Shown here: positions 10,267 through 18,620 of the stretch, in pieces
How the letters are laid out: each line of letters begins with the position of its first letter
Numbering within the stretch: the first letter of the stretch is position 1
NCBI RefSeq assembly: GCF_013031405.1
Contig: NZ_WPZY01000015.1
Coordinates: 51,347 to 115,346 of the forward strand
Reading direction: 5' to 3'
DNA from: Ruegeria sp. HKCCD8929
GTDB lineage: Bacteria; Pseudomonadota; Alphaproteobacteria; Rhodobacterales; Rhodobacteraceae
DNA: 64,000 nt
The notes under the pieces: generated by a model
What the model was told of the DNA's origin: nothing
The model's database searches: none
What the model saw: only the letters and a program-made list of their open reading frames with translations
Made by a program: the position numbers and the translations under genes

Positions 10267-10341
10267 TGGTGGGTGATAAGAGATTTGAACTCCTGACATC
10301 TTCGATGTGAACGAAGCGCTCTACCACTGAGCTAATCACCC
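10267..10341 (-). tRNA. tRNA-Val (CAC)
   Basis: On the minus strand the gene reads from GGGTGATTAGCTCAG through the T-arm core GTTCAAATC to a matching acceptor strand and an encoded CCA. The acceptor stem GGGTGAT pairs with ATCACCC. The anticodon stem CTTCG/CGAAG closes a seven-base loop TTCACAT, placing CAC at positions 34-36, which reads the valine codon GUG. Length is 75 bases with CCA. Confidence 0.96.
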
Positions 10342-10448
10342 GTGAGGCGGGGTATTACCGCGCCTTTTCGGGCTCTGCAAGGGGCATTCAAGGCGACATG
10401 CCTTTTTTTGCCAAGCCGGACGCGCGGCGGTTTGCGCCCAGTGGGAAT

Positions 10449-10472
10449 GCCCCGGCCGTCACGGGCCGGGGC
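10449..10472 (-). terminator. hairpin after the porin gene
   Basis: Nine-base GC arms GCCCCGGCC and GGCCGGGGC enclose six bases, 8 bases past the porin stop on the minus strand. No T-run follows, so it could be an intrinsic terminator of low efficiency or an mRNA-stabilising stem. Confidence 0.5.
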
Positions 10473-10480
10473 AAAGACCT

Positions 10481-11203
10481 TCAGAGGCCGGGGAGTTTGT
10501 CGAGAACGCCACGACGGTCAAAGGTGGTGCCGCGGGCGTTGCCCAGGTTCATGCGAACGCCAAAGCTCACGAAGGCTTCGGTGTTGCTGAACCCGAACGC
10601 GTCCAGCCGGGCGGCCCCCAGCGTGCCGAACACTTCCGCGTTGTCGCTCAGCGCGTAGTTGGCGCCGACGGAATAGACATTCGCGTCGACCAGCCCGCCG
10701 AAATTGTCGACCAGATCGTAATTGGCGGTCAGTTCCAGCTGGTCGGTGGCGTAGCTTTTCATCGCCAGGCCAAAGATGTTTCCGTCCAGTCCCGAAACGC
10801 CGTCGACCTCGTGCCGGCCCAGATATCCTTCGATGTCCACCTGGCCCGCGTCAAAACCCGCCTCGACGCCATAGAAATCCAGATCGTCACCATCGATGCT
10901 GTCACGCCCGTAAAAGGCCCCCAGCGAAAGGTTGTCGCTGGCATGGAAATTGCCGTGCAGCGTGACGTTCGTTCCGGATTCGTCGATTTCGTTGAAGCGA
11001 TACGTGCCCGCATCCAACTGCAGGCTGAAACTGCGCGAGAACGCCAGTTCGCCAGCACCGTTCAGATTGTACCGGCTGCCGATATCGGTGTCGGTAAAGG
11101 TCGAATATCCAAGCTCGACATAACCGCCCGTCACCTCGACAGCATGGGCCGCACCAGCAATCAGCCCGGTCGCCAGCGCGCCGGAAATAATCAGGTTTTT
11201 CAA
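10481..11203 (-). CDS. outer-membrane beta-barrel porin-like protein
   Basis: The 240-residue protein has a signal peptide at residues 1-21 (MKNLIISGALATGLIAGAAHA). The rest alternates polar and hydrophobic residues in amphipathic strands (VEVTGGYVELGYS, NVTLHGNFHASDNLSLGAFYG, QLELTANYDLVDNFGG). That pattern suggests a barrel of about 10-12 strands in the outer membrane. It resembles small porin-like proteins annotated in roseobacters. The final residues are not the usual terminal aromatic, so a tail may follow the last strand. It is monocistronic, with a hairpin downstream. Confidence 0.75.
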   Translation of the reverse strand: MKNLIISGALATGLIAGAAHAVEVTGGYVELGYSTFTDTDIGSRYNLNGAGELAFSRSFSLQLDAGTYRFNEIDESGTNVTLHGNFHASDNLSLGAFYGRDSIDGDDLDFYGVEAGFDAGQVDIEGYLGRHEVDGVSGLDGNIFGLAMKSYATDQLELTANYDLVDNFGGLVDANVYSVGANYALSDNAEVFGTLGAARLDAFGFSNTEAFVSFGVRMNLGNARGTTFDRRGVLDKLPGL

Positions 11204-11376
11204 GATCCTGCTCCATTTTTGTCATTGTTTCGCGAAGACCCAAAATGAGAGTCGCCGCGCAGGCCGTCCTTACCGCGGCAGGACACGCGGGAGTAGGGGC
11301 GGATGGTCTTTCCCCACCGCCTGTTGCGCCGTTAACATATTGCAATCCCGCAGCAGGGTCATGCAGCGACAGAATC

Positions 11377-11409
11377 AAAAAAAGCCGGGCACAAACTGCG
11401 CCCGGCTTT
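11377..11409 (-). terminator. rho-independent terminator of the TRAP operon
   Basis: Perfect ten-base arms (AAAGCCGGGC and GCCCGGCTTT on the plus strand) enclose a 9-base loop. On the minus strand the stem is followed by seven T, 42 bases past the dctP stop. Confidence 0.85.
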
Positions 11410-11450
11410 CCGTGTCGGCCCCTCCGAAGACAGGCCATACGCGGCTGGCC

Positions 11451-12482
11451 TCAGCCGTAGCGATAGGGCCGCCCGGCCTTCAGCATATCCGCATTGTACT
11501 GCTTGAAGATCTCGACCACCTTCGCCTTGGTCTCGGACTCGGCGGCGATCTCGTCCCAGAACTGCACGGCCGCCGCCTCGACGGTGGCCCATTCCTCGTC
11601 CGGAATGGATGTGAGCTCCATCTTGGTGCCGTTCACCCGCAGGCTGGCCTCGCCGCCCCAATACCACCATTGGCGGTAGTAGTGCGACTGGTCGCAGCAG
11701 ACGCGGAACAGGGTCTGCAGGTCTTCGGGCAGCTCGTTCCAGCGGTCCATATTGGCAAAGAACGACCCCGCCCAGGCGCCCGAGATGTTGTTGGTCAGGA
11801 AATAGTTGGTCACATCCGCCCAGCCGACGGTGTAATCCTCGGTGATGCCCGACCAGGCGATGCCGTCCAGCTCACCAGTCTGCACCGCGACCTCGATATC
11901 CTCCCACGGAAGCGTCACCGGCACCACGCCGAACTGCGCCAGGAAGCGTCCGGCGGTGGGGAAGGTAAAGACGCGCTTCCCCTGCAGATCGGCCAGAGAG
12001 TTGATCGGGTCCTTGGTGGCGAAGTGGCAGGGGTCCCAGGCGCCCGCGCTGATATGCTTGACGCCGACCTTGGAGTATTCCGCATCCCAGATCTCGTTCA
12101 GCCCGTACTGGTTGAACAGCACCGGCACGTCCAGCGAGTAGCGGCTGGCGAACGGGAAATAGCCGCCGAACACGGTCACTTCGGTGGGCGAGGCCATCGA
12201 GTCGTCATCCGACTGCACCGCGTCGATGGTGCCGCGCTGCATGGCGCGGAACAGCTCGCCGGTGGGCACCAGCTGATCGGCAAAGAACAGCTCGATCTGC
12301 ATCCGGTCGCCGGCGATCTTGTTGAACATGTCGATGGCGGGCACGATCACATGCTCGGCCAGCGCCGGGCCCGCATAGGTCTGCATCCGCCACTTGACGG
12401 TCGATTGCGCCAGAGCCGGCGTGGCCAGTGCCGCGGCGGGCGCGATAGCGGCCCCTTTGATGAACTTGCGTCTTGATGTCAT
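11451..12482 (-). CDS. dctP: TRAP transporter substrate-binding protein
   Basis: The 343-residue protein begins with a twin-arginine-type signal (SRRKFIKGAAIAP, cleavage near ALAQS). The frame is open farther upstream, but the ATG at 12480-12482 is chosen because GGGAGAGAGA directly precedes it and the signal motif then sits at residue 3. The body, including GKRVFTFPTAGRFLAQFG and the Arg/Trp/Asp-rich LDGIAWSGITEDY, matches the DctP family, near the TakP 2-oxo-acid group. It binds its ligand in the periplasm and delivers it to the DctQM permease encoded just upstream. The ligand is not known. Confidence 0.92.
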   Translation of the reverse strand: MTSRRKFIKGAAIAPAAALATPALAQSTVKWRMQTYAGPALAEHVIVPAIDMFNKIAGDRMQIELFFADQLVPTGELFRAMQRGTIDAVQSDDDSMASPTEVTVFGGYFPFASRYSLDVPVLFNQYGLNEIWDAEYSKVGVKHISAGAWDPCHFATKDPINSLADLQGKRVFTFPTAGRFLAQFGVVPVTLPWEDIEVAVQTGELDGIAWSGITEDYTVGWADVTNYFLTNNISGAWAGSFFANMDRWNELPEDLQTLFRVCCDQSHYYRQWWYWGGEASLRVNGTKMELTSIPDEEWATVEAAAVQFWDEIAAESETKAKVVEIFKQYNADMLKAGRPYRYG

Positions 12483-12543
12483 TCTCTCTCTCCCGGTTGT
12501 TGAACTTGCGAATGTGCTCCCCTCAGCCCCGGTTCGCCCGGGG

Positions 12544-13869
12544 TCATTTGTTGTAGACATAGTCCGGCAGCCACAGCGCGATCTGCGGAAAGGTCATGAT
12601 GATCGCCAGCGCCAGCGTCATCACCATCACGAACGGCAGGATCGAGCCGTAGATGTCGCGCAGCGTGATCTCCAGCGGTGCCATGGCGCGCATCAGGAAC
12701 AGGTTATAGCCGAAGGGCGGCGTCATATAGGCGATCTGGGTGGTGATGGTATAGAGCACCCCGTACCAGATCAGATCGAACCCCAGCGCCTTGACCAGCG
12801 GCACATAAAGCGGCGCCACGATCACCAGCATGGCGGTGTCGTCCAGGAACGTACCCATCAGGATGAAACTCAGCTGCATCAGGATCAGGATCATCCACGG
12901 ATCGAGCCCAAGGCGTTCGGTGAACAGGTTCTCGATGGCCTTGACCGCGCCCAAGCCGTCGAACACGGCGCCAAAGGCGAGGGCCGCAAGGATGATCCAC
13001 ATGAACATGCAGGAAATCCCCAAGGTGGAGCGCACCGAGGTCTCGAACACCTGCCGCGTCATCCTCCCCTTGAGCACCGCGGCCAGAAAGGCGGTCATCG
13101 CCCCGATGGCCGAGCTTTCCACCAGTGAGGTCCAGCCGTTGACAAACGGCACCATCATCGCCGCAAAGATGCCCAGCGGCAGCAGCCCGGCGCGCAGTAG
13201 CGCCAGTTTCTCGGCCATCGGCACGTTGCGCTCTTCGGGCGGCAGGGCGCGGCCCAGATCGGGGTTTATGCGGCAACGGATGGCAATATAAAGGATGAAC
13301 ATCGTCGCCATCATCAACCCCGGAATGACCCCCGCCAGCCACAGCTGCCCCACCGGCTGCCGCGCGATCATCGCATAAAGCACCAGCACCACCGAGGGCG
13401 GCACCAGAATGCCCAAAGATGACCCGGCCTGTATCACCCCGGTCACCATCTTCTTGTCATAACCGCGCTTCAACAGCTCGGGCAGGGCGATGGTCGCCCC
13501 GATCGCCATCCCCGCCACGCTCAGCCCGTTCATCGCCGAGATCAGCACCATCAGCCCGATCGTGCCGATGGCCAGCCCCCCGTTCAGCCCGCCCATCCAG
13601 ACATGAAACATCCGGTACAGATCATCGGCGATCTTCGATTCCGACAGCACATAGCCCATGAAAATGAACATCGGCAGCGTCAGCAGCGGATACCACTTCA
13701 TCAGCTTCATCGCCGAGGCGAAACCGATATCGTACCCGCCCCGATCCCCCCACAAAAGCAGTGCCGCCACCACGGCCACGAACCCGATGGCTCCGAACAC
13801 CCGCTGCCCGGTCAGCAGCATCAGCATCATCGTGGAAAACATCACCGTGGCGATCAGTTCATAGGACAT
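12544..13869 (-). CDS. dctM: TRAP transporter large permease
   Basis: The start is the ATG of MSYELIATVMF at 13867-13869. It overlaps the dctQ stop by one base (TGATG), so translation is coupled. The 441-residue product has about twelve hydrophobic segments and the DctM-type signature GLSVAGMAIGATIALPELLKR near residues 112-132. The gene order Q-M-P with short gaps forms one operon. DctM is the sodium-dependent channel component in the inner membrane. Confidence 0.95.
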   Translation of the reverse strand: MSYELIATVMFSTMMLMLLTGQRVFGAIGFVAVVAALLLWGDRGGYDIGFASAMKLMKWYPLLTLPMFIFMGYVLSESKIADDLYRMFHVWMGGLNGGLAIGTIGLMVLISAMNGLSVAGMAIGATIALPELLKRGYDKKMVTGVIQAGSSLGILVPPSVVLVLYAMIARQPVGQLWLAGVIPGLMMATMFILYIAIRCRINPDLGRALPPEERNVPMAEKLALLRAGLLPLGIFAAMMVPFVNGWTSLVESSAIGAMTAFLAAVLKGRMTRQVFETSVRSTLGISCMFMWIILAALAFGAVFDGLGAVKAIENLFTERLGLDPWMILILMQLSFILMGTFLDDTAMLVIVAPLYVPLVKALGFDLIWYGVLYTITTQIAYMTPPFGYNLFLMRAMAPLEITLRDIYGSILPFVMVMTLALAIIMTFPQIALWLPDYVYNK

Positions 13870-14387
13870 CAGATCACCTCGCGCGGGATATCTTCGCCGC
13901 GAATGCGCAGGATGTCCTTGCACAGCTCCGCCACCGCCTGCAGCAGCATCAGCACCAGCCCGACCAGCATGATCGTCTTGATTGGCCAGAGGTATGGCCG
14001 CCACGCCGTCGGACTGCGCTCGCCATATTGCAGCGAGTAACTCAACGAATCCCAGCCGCCATAGATCAGCACTGCAAGGTAAAAGATCAGGAACAATACG
14101 GTCAGCGCATCGGTCCACGCCTTGCGCCGGTTCGACCACTCGCCATAGAGCAGATCCATCCGCACATTCGATCCCATCTGGATCGAATAGGGCCCGCCCA
14201 GAATGTAATAGGCCACCATCGCGAACTGCGCCATTTCCAGCGTCCACAGCGATGGCAGAAAGAAGGTCTTCGAGATCGACGACCACAGCAGGATTCCCAT
14301 CATCACGAAGATGCCGTACATCACCACCCGGCCGATCCAGCGGTTCATCCCGTCAATGACCCGGACATATCTCCGCATCAGGTTCAT
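13869..14387 (-). CDS. dctQ: TRAP transporter small permease
   Basis: The start at 14385-14387 is preferred because AGGGA lies 8 bases upstream; an in-frame ATG at 14420 lacks a binding site. The protein has about 172 residues and four membrane helices (first near residues 14-33). The conserved DctQ pattern SLWTLEMAQFAMVAYYILGG is clear in the middle. It is the first gene of the TRAP operon and is transcribed away from the RpiR regulator, with a probable operator between them. Confidence 0.93.
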   Translation of the reverse strand: MNLMRRYVRVIDGMNRWIGRVVMYGIFVMMGILLWSSISKTFFLPSLWTLEMAQFAMVAYYILGGPYSIQMGSNVRMDLLYGEWSNRRKAWTDALTVLFLIFYLAVLIYGGWDSLSYSLQYGERSPTAWRPYLWPIKTIMLVGLVLMLLQAVAELCKDILRIRGEDIPREVI

Positions 14388-14504
14388 GCCTGTTTCCCTG
14401 TTGTTACGACCCGCCCTCATCTCCGGGGCCGGTTCGTTGATCGTCGCGCCACAGCGCTCCTCTCACATTGGGAGCAGCCGGGCGCCGCTTGTCAACAAAA
14501 TCTC

Positions 14505-14520
14505 TGTAGACATGACTACA
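14505..14520. promoter_or_regulatory. candidate RpiR-family operator
   Basis: TGTAGACATGACTACA is an inverted repeat with arms TGTAG and CTACA around six bases. It lies between the divergent TRAP operon and the RpiR regulator gene. TGTA...TACA half-sites are known from RpiR-family regulators such as HexR. A second TGTAA half-site starts at 14534, closer to the regulator gene. Site function is inferred from position and symmetry. Confidence 0.6.
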
Positions 14521-14568
14521 TTAATCCATACTCTGTAACAAAAGCTAGAAAATGAGGGCTGCCCACCC

Positions 14569-15441
14569 GTGACCCCGCCCGCCAAACTGGTCAAACAGAT
14601 GCTGCAGGATGAGATCGACGGCCTGACCCGGTCGGAACGTCAACTCGCCTCGATCCTGCTGCAGGACTACCCCATGGCCGGGCTGCAATCGATCACCAAG
14701 CTGGCCGCCGCCGCCGGCGTCTCGACCCCCACGGTGATCCGCATGGCGCGCAAACTGGGTTTTGACGGCTTTCCCGACCTGCAACAGGCGCTCAGGGATG
14801 AGGTCGCCGCCCAGATCAAGAAACCGATCTCGAAACGCGATGCCTGGGTGGTGGACGATGCCGCCGAACACGCGCTCACCCGGTTCGCCCAAGCGGTCTG
14901 GACCAACATGCGCCACACGCTCGAACGCATCGACACCGCGATGTTCGACACGGTCGCGCGGCTGCTGGCCGACACCTCGCGCCACCTCTACGTGGTCGGC
15001 GGCCGCATCACCCGCTCGAACGCCGATTACCTCTTCAACCACATGCAGATCATCCGGCCGGGCGTGACGATGCTCGGCAACTCGGCCAATGTCTGGCCGC
15101 AATACCTGCTCGACATGGACCGGGCTGCGGTGCTGGTGATCTTCGACATTCGCCGGTACGAGGCGCATCTGGAAAAGCTCGCCCAGATCGCATCCGAGCG
15201 CGGCGCCACCGTGATCCTCTTCACCGACCAATGGGGCTCGCCCATCGGACGCAGCGCCGATTTCACCTTCCACGGCCTGGTCGAGGCGCCCTCAAGCTGG
15301 GATTCCACCATCGCCCTGCAACTGATCTCCGAGGCCCTGATCGCCCAGGTGCAAGAGGCCCGCTGGGAGAAAAGCAAGGAACGGATCGAGGAGCTCGAAT
15401 CCATGTTCTCCTCAACCCGCCTGTTCCGGGGGCAGGGGTAA
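14569..15441 (+). CDS. RpiR/MurR-family transcriptional regulator
   Basis: The start is GTG with GAGGGC upstream. The 290-residue protein has an N-terminal RpiR-type helix-turn-helix (residues about 5-80, with LTRSERQLASILLQDYP and the recognition segment AGVSTPTVIRMARKLGFDG). A SIS domain follows (about 130-260, with LYVVGGRITRSNADY). SIS domains bind phosphosugars or related ligands. Because it diverges from the TRAP operon with a palindrome between, it most likely controls that transporter and itself. Confidence 0.93.
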   Translation: MTPPAKLVKQMLQDEIDGLTRSERQLASILLQDYPMAGLQSITKLAAAAGVSTPTVIRMARKLGFDGFPDLQQALRDEVAAQIKKPISKRDAWVVDDAAEHALTRFAQAVWTNMRHTLERIDTAMFDTVARLLADTSRHLYVVGGRITRSNADYLFNHMQIIRPGVTMLGNSANVWPQYLLDMDRAAVLVIFDIRRYEAHLEKLAQIASERGATVILFTDQWGSPIGRSADFTFHGLVEAPSSWDSTIALQLISEALIAQVQEARWEKSKERIEELESMFSSTRLFRGQG

Positions 15442-15687
15442 GACCCTTCCGATTGGCGCCGGATCGAGAAGGGGGCCATAGTGTATGGCTTTCAGACTTG
15501 GCACGACCGGCGGTCTGAGGGATCATCAGTCCGGATCGGGTTGGATGTGCAGCGCCGGAGCGGCAGAATCCGCGACCTGAGCAGTTGTGCCGTGTCGCGC
15601 CCGCATAGCTCCGGACCGGTTGTTTGATCCGCAGCATTCCGTGCGTTCTGGCTGCCGAATTTGATTAAGGCATTTTGGAGAGAGCCG

Positions 15688-16155
15688 ATGAGTTTCTGGG
15701 TCGATTGGTCCGATGGAAAAAAGTGGTTCATGGGGATACTGGCCGCATTGCTAATTATCCTGATTTCATGGATCGGCAGCCAAATCCATCAAAGTATATC
15801 AACCACTTCCAGGGGAACATCGGTCTTGCTCATTTCGGCTCAACCGAACGGCACGGATCTGGGCGGGCCGCAAGCGTCTGTCAGGGAAGTCGAAAGAATA
15901 CTTAATGAAGATGTCTCCCGGACCCTCAGCGAAACGTGTTTCAAAGATTTGCGTTCCAAATCTCTGAAGGGTGAATTCGACGTTCTGATTTCCCGGGGAA
16001 GCAACGGGTTCGCCAACAATTTCTCGATCAGGAACACCAATATTATGGATGCGGACTGCATCGAAGATGTCCTGAGGGGAACCAGATTTCCCGAACCGGT
16101 TGGCGTAAGACCGGGCGATGGGTACTGGGTAACCGGACGAATAGAGGTCAGGTGA
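15688..16155 (+). CDS. membrane-anchored protein of unknown function
   Basis: The start ATG at 15688 is chosen because GGAGAGAG precedes it; a TTG 27 bases earlier lacks a site. The protein has 155 residues, with one membrane helix near residues 13-30 (KWFMGILAALLIILISWIG) and a periplasmic domain with two cysteines (ETCFKD and DADCIE). No family is recognised. Composition is clearly less GC-rich than the core genes, suggesting recent acquisition. It is convergent with the next orphan gene. Confidence 0.6.
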   Translation: MSFWVDWSDGKKWFMGILAALLIILISWIGSQIHQSISTTSRGTSVLLISAQPNGTDLGGPQASVREVERILNEDVSRTLSETCFKDLRSKSLKGEFDVLISRGSNGFANNFSIRNTNIMDADCIEDVLRGTRFPEPVGVRPGDGYWVTGRIEVR

Positions 16156-16245
16156 CACCCGGGCGAGTTTCCTGTTCACCGCGCCCGTAACGTCCTGTGG
16201 AGCGTCGGCACAAGAGATGGAGTATTGCGGTTCAGCCAGCGGTGT

Positions 16246-16743
16246 TTATTGGCACTGCGTCTGATTGGACACAAGATCCACACTCGCGATGGACACGGAA
16301 TTGCTGCTCGAATTTTCCGGCAGCACATAGCCCCAGGCGACATCGCACCCATGCACCGAGATTTGAACGACACGATCGTATTTTTGCGAGAGAGAGACTG
16401 AAATTGCCCCGTTTTGCGGCACCTGCCGCAAGCCCCCTGCGATGCCGACAAGGTCCGACGGATTGCTTCCTTCAGGCAACAGGCGCACAAGAACGCTGTT
16501 TTGTCCCACGACGCGCACGCAAAGTTCCGTGCCTGCCGGAAAGCTCTTTGACACCGGAAACTCCCACCAGGCCGCACACCACCTGTTTGGTTCCGTGCCA
16601 CCGGCGGCCTTGCCTGGCGAACCGGGAAGCATTTCGGCATGAACAGCAAACGCCGCAGCCGTGAAAGCGGCGGCTCCTATGAAATCTCTGAGACGTCGTC
16701 TCAAAAACGTCGACGGTAATTTGGCGTGAAGTAAAAACATCAT
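16246..16743 (-). CDS. secreted protein of unknown function
   Basis: The frame is open upstream of 16743, but the two adjacent ATGs at 16743 and 16740 place a signal peptide (Arg-rich n-region, then IGAAAFTAAAFAVHA) at the N-terminus, so this start is preferred. The ribosome site is weak. The mature part is about 130 residues with four cysteines (RWCAAWWEF, ELCVRV, HGCDVA, QTQCQ at the end), compatible with two disulfides. Alternating hydrophobic residues suggest a small beta-sandwich. Family unknown; probably periplasmic. Confidence 0.55.
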   Translation of the reverse strand: MMFLLHAKLPSTFLRRRLRDFIGAAAFTAAAFAVHAEMLPGSPGKAAGGTEPNRWCAAWWEFPVSKSFPAGTELCVRVVGQNSVLVRLLPEGSNPSDLVGIAGGLRQVPQNGAISVSLSQKYDRVVQISVHGCDVAWGYVLPENSSSNSVSIASVDLVSNQTQCQ

Positions 16744-17229
16744 GAAATCCGTTTCTTCGATAAAGACGGCAAACATACAATATTTTGCGCTTTGAGCCAA
16801 GTTTGCCCAGGTATCAGAGAGGGAGCACGGCACCCGAATTTCCGCAACACATCCCGCTGCTCTTCGCCCAGGATAACAGGCCAATCGTCGGACCCACCCG
16901 CCAGAGCGGTGATCGTACCGCGATTAGCGGAACGCCGCAGAGGTGGCATGGCTGAACCCGACCATCAGCTGCATATCTGGAAACGCGCGGGTGCGCACAT
17001 GTTTTCGGATTAGGCAGTTTCCTCTCCCTCTCCGCACGCTCTGATTTTGTACAAACCGAGCTCATCCCCTCGCAGGCCGCGTACAAACCGGAAGAAACCG
17101 ATGACGTGCCTTGCCGCAGGGCCGCTACAGGAAAAATCCGCCTGAGATGAAAAAAGTTCGAAACGCCGCTTGACGCTGCCCGGGCGTGGCCATAATACAC
17201 CCAAACGTTCAGCGATGAGCGGGTAGCGG
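16744..17229. other. intergenic stretch, no supported gene
   Basis: This gap of about 490 bases precedes the tRNA-Asp pair. Short open frames exist on both strands, but none has a ribosome site, a recognisable domain or consistent codon use. A minus-strand frame at 16740-16949 resembles a degraded coding fragment, without a nameable parent. Confidence 0.4.
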
Positions 17230-17306
17230 GCGGTTGTAGCTCAGTTGGTTAGAGTACCGGCCTGTCACGCCGGGGGTCGCGGGTTCGAGCCCCGTCAACC
17301 GCGCCA
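17230..17306 (+). tRNA. tRNA-Asp (GTC), copy 1
   Basis: The 77-base gene has acceptor stem GCGGTTG paired with CAACCGC, D-arm TAGCTCAGTTGGTTAGAG, anticodon loop CTGTCAC with GTC, T-arm core GGTTCGAGCC and encoded CCA. It decodes Asp GAC/GAU. It is identical to the copy 52 bases downstream. Confidence 0.97.
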
Positions 17307-17358
17307 CTGCTGCCAGCCCTTCGATCCGGGCCAAGGGATTGAAACAAGGACCTGATGC

Positions 17359-17435
17359 GCGGTTGTAGCTCAGTTGGTTAGAGTACCGGCCTGTCACGCC
17401 GGGGGTCGCGGGTTCGAGCCCCGTCAACCGCGCCA
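17359..17435 (+). tRNA. tRNA-Asp (GTC), copy 2
   Basis: This copy is identical over 77 bases to the one at 17230-17306, including the encoded CCA. The 52-base spacer shows no promoter of its own, so the two are probably processed from one transcript. The GTC anticodon is a queuosine target, the modification made by Tgt and QueA encoded in this window. Confidence 0.97.
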
Positions 17436-17559
17436 TTTCCCAGAAAATCCAAATATTTAAGCCTCGTTCCTCACGTGCGGCGTTTCGCCTGTGCCGTAAG
17501 CCCTTTGTGGATTGCGGACATGACCGTATCCTGCAGAAAACAACCCTGAGAGGTCCGAG

Positions 17560-18585
17560 ATGCCATTCCTCGCCCGGCTCCTGTTTCTGATCCTGGCTGC
17601 CAGCGCACCCACGCTGGCGCACGCCAACGAAGACCTCGAACAGGCCGTTGATCTCTGGCTGCAGGGCAACGATCAGCAAAGCCTGCCGATGCTCGCCGGC
17701 CTCGCCCGGACGGGCAACGCCGACGCCCGTCTTCTGCTCGCCCGGATCGAAACCAACGACCGCGGCCCATCCCCTTATCGTGTGTCCCTGCCAAGCGCAG
17801 AGGCGCGTGCGCTGTTCCGCCATGTACCAAAAGGTACAGTGTTTGGAAGGACTTGGCTGTTCATGGAGGCGGCGGTCGAGAACGAGTTGGCGCAGGCATT
17901 GATGCAGGCCGTTCGCCCCGAGCCGGACCCGGATCTGATCGTGGAACTGAACCGGTTGGGCGAGAGGCAGGCAACCGACTATCCCACGCGTATCATTGCG
18001 CTTTATGGGTCCCAGGAGATGAAAGAGGCCTTTCGGCAGAGCCCCGATCTGTTGCCTGAATTGCGGCCCTATCTGGACTATCTCATCGGGCCGCCGGAAC
18101 CCCGAGGTGACGGGATAGCCGCCCTGCGTCACATCACAGCGGGGCAGGAGCCGGTCAGTGCCGATGGCCCCGAGACCCTTGGCATGGCCGGGATTCTGGC
18201 GCTTGGCTACGGGTATGGTGACACCTCCGCTTCGAACCGGTGGCGCCCCGCAGTCGAGGGTTGGTTGTTGTCGGCACAGGCGACAAGGCCGATTGCCGAC
18301 CTGTGCACCAGCCAGTGCGGGTCGGAGGCCCCAAGCTGTGCCTTCGCCTTTCTGGCGTTGCTCGGCGGCTACTACGAGGTCATCCGCGTTGACAGCCCGC
18401 TGGAAAAGCTGGTCCCACAGGAGCGCTTTCTAAACAGCCCGCGCGCCCGTCTGATGGTGCTGCGCAAGGCCGCGCTGGCGCGGGCGGAGACGAATCTGAC
18501 CTTGCTGGCGGATCGGGCGCAGATCGCCGAGATGTCTCAATGTGCGGCGGACCTGGTCGCAGACGAACGGCTTGCATATCAGTGA
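17560..18585 (+). CDS. secreted protein of unknown function
   Basis: The 341-residue protein has a signal peptide at residues 1-23 (ending TLAHANE). The mature protein is mostly helical. Its first third (AVDLWLQGNDQQSLPMLAGLARTGNADARLLLARIE) looks like Sel1/TPR-type helical repeats, in which a small residue pattern repeats about every 36 positions. Cysteines in LCTSQCGSEAPSCAF may form disulfides in the periplasm. No firm family. It is transcribed alone after the tRNA-Asp pair and converges with the M20 peptidase gene. Confidence 0.75.
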   Translation: MPFLARLLFLILAASAPTLAHANEDLEQAVDLWLQGNDQQSLPMLAGLARTGNADARLLLARIETNDRGPSPYRVSLPSAEARALFRHVPKGTVFGRTWLFMEAAVENELAQALMQAVRPEPDPDLIVELNRLGERQATDYPTRIIALYGSQEMKEAFRQSPDLLPELRPYLDYLIGPPEPRGDGIAALRHITAGQEPVSADGPETLGMAGILALGYGYGDTSASNRWRPAVEGWLLSAQATRPIADLCTSQCGSEAPSCAFAFLALLGGYYEVIRVDSPLEKLVPQERFLNSPRARLMVLRKAALARAETNLTLLADRAQIAEMSQCAADLVADERLAYQ

Positions 18586-18620
18586 CGGGAGCGCGGCAGT
18601 CTCTGCCGCGCCCCGCCGGC

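Noticed and set aside
8600..10341. Integrative element inserted at tRNA-Val
   Set aside because: No integrase and no duplicated tRNA 3-prime end were found; only composition suggests transfer.
12544..14286. A 580-codon open frame covering dctM and most of dctQ
   Set aside because: The part upstream of 13869 is the wrong frame of dctQ; the true dctM start overlaps the dctQ stop as TGATG.
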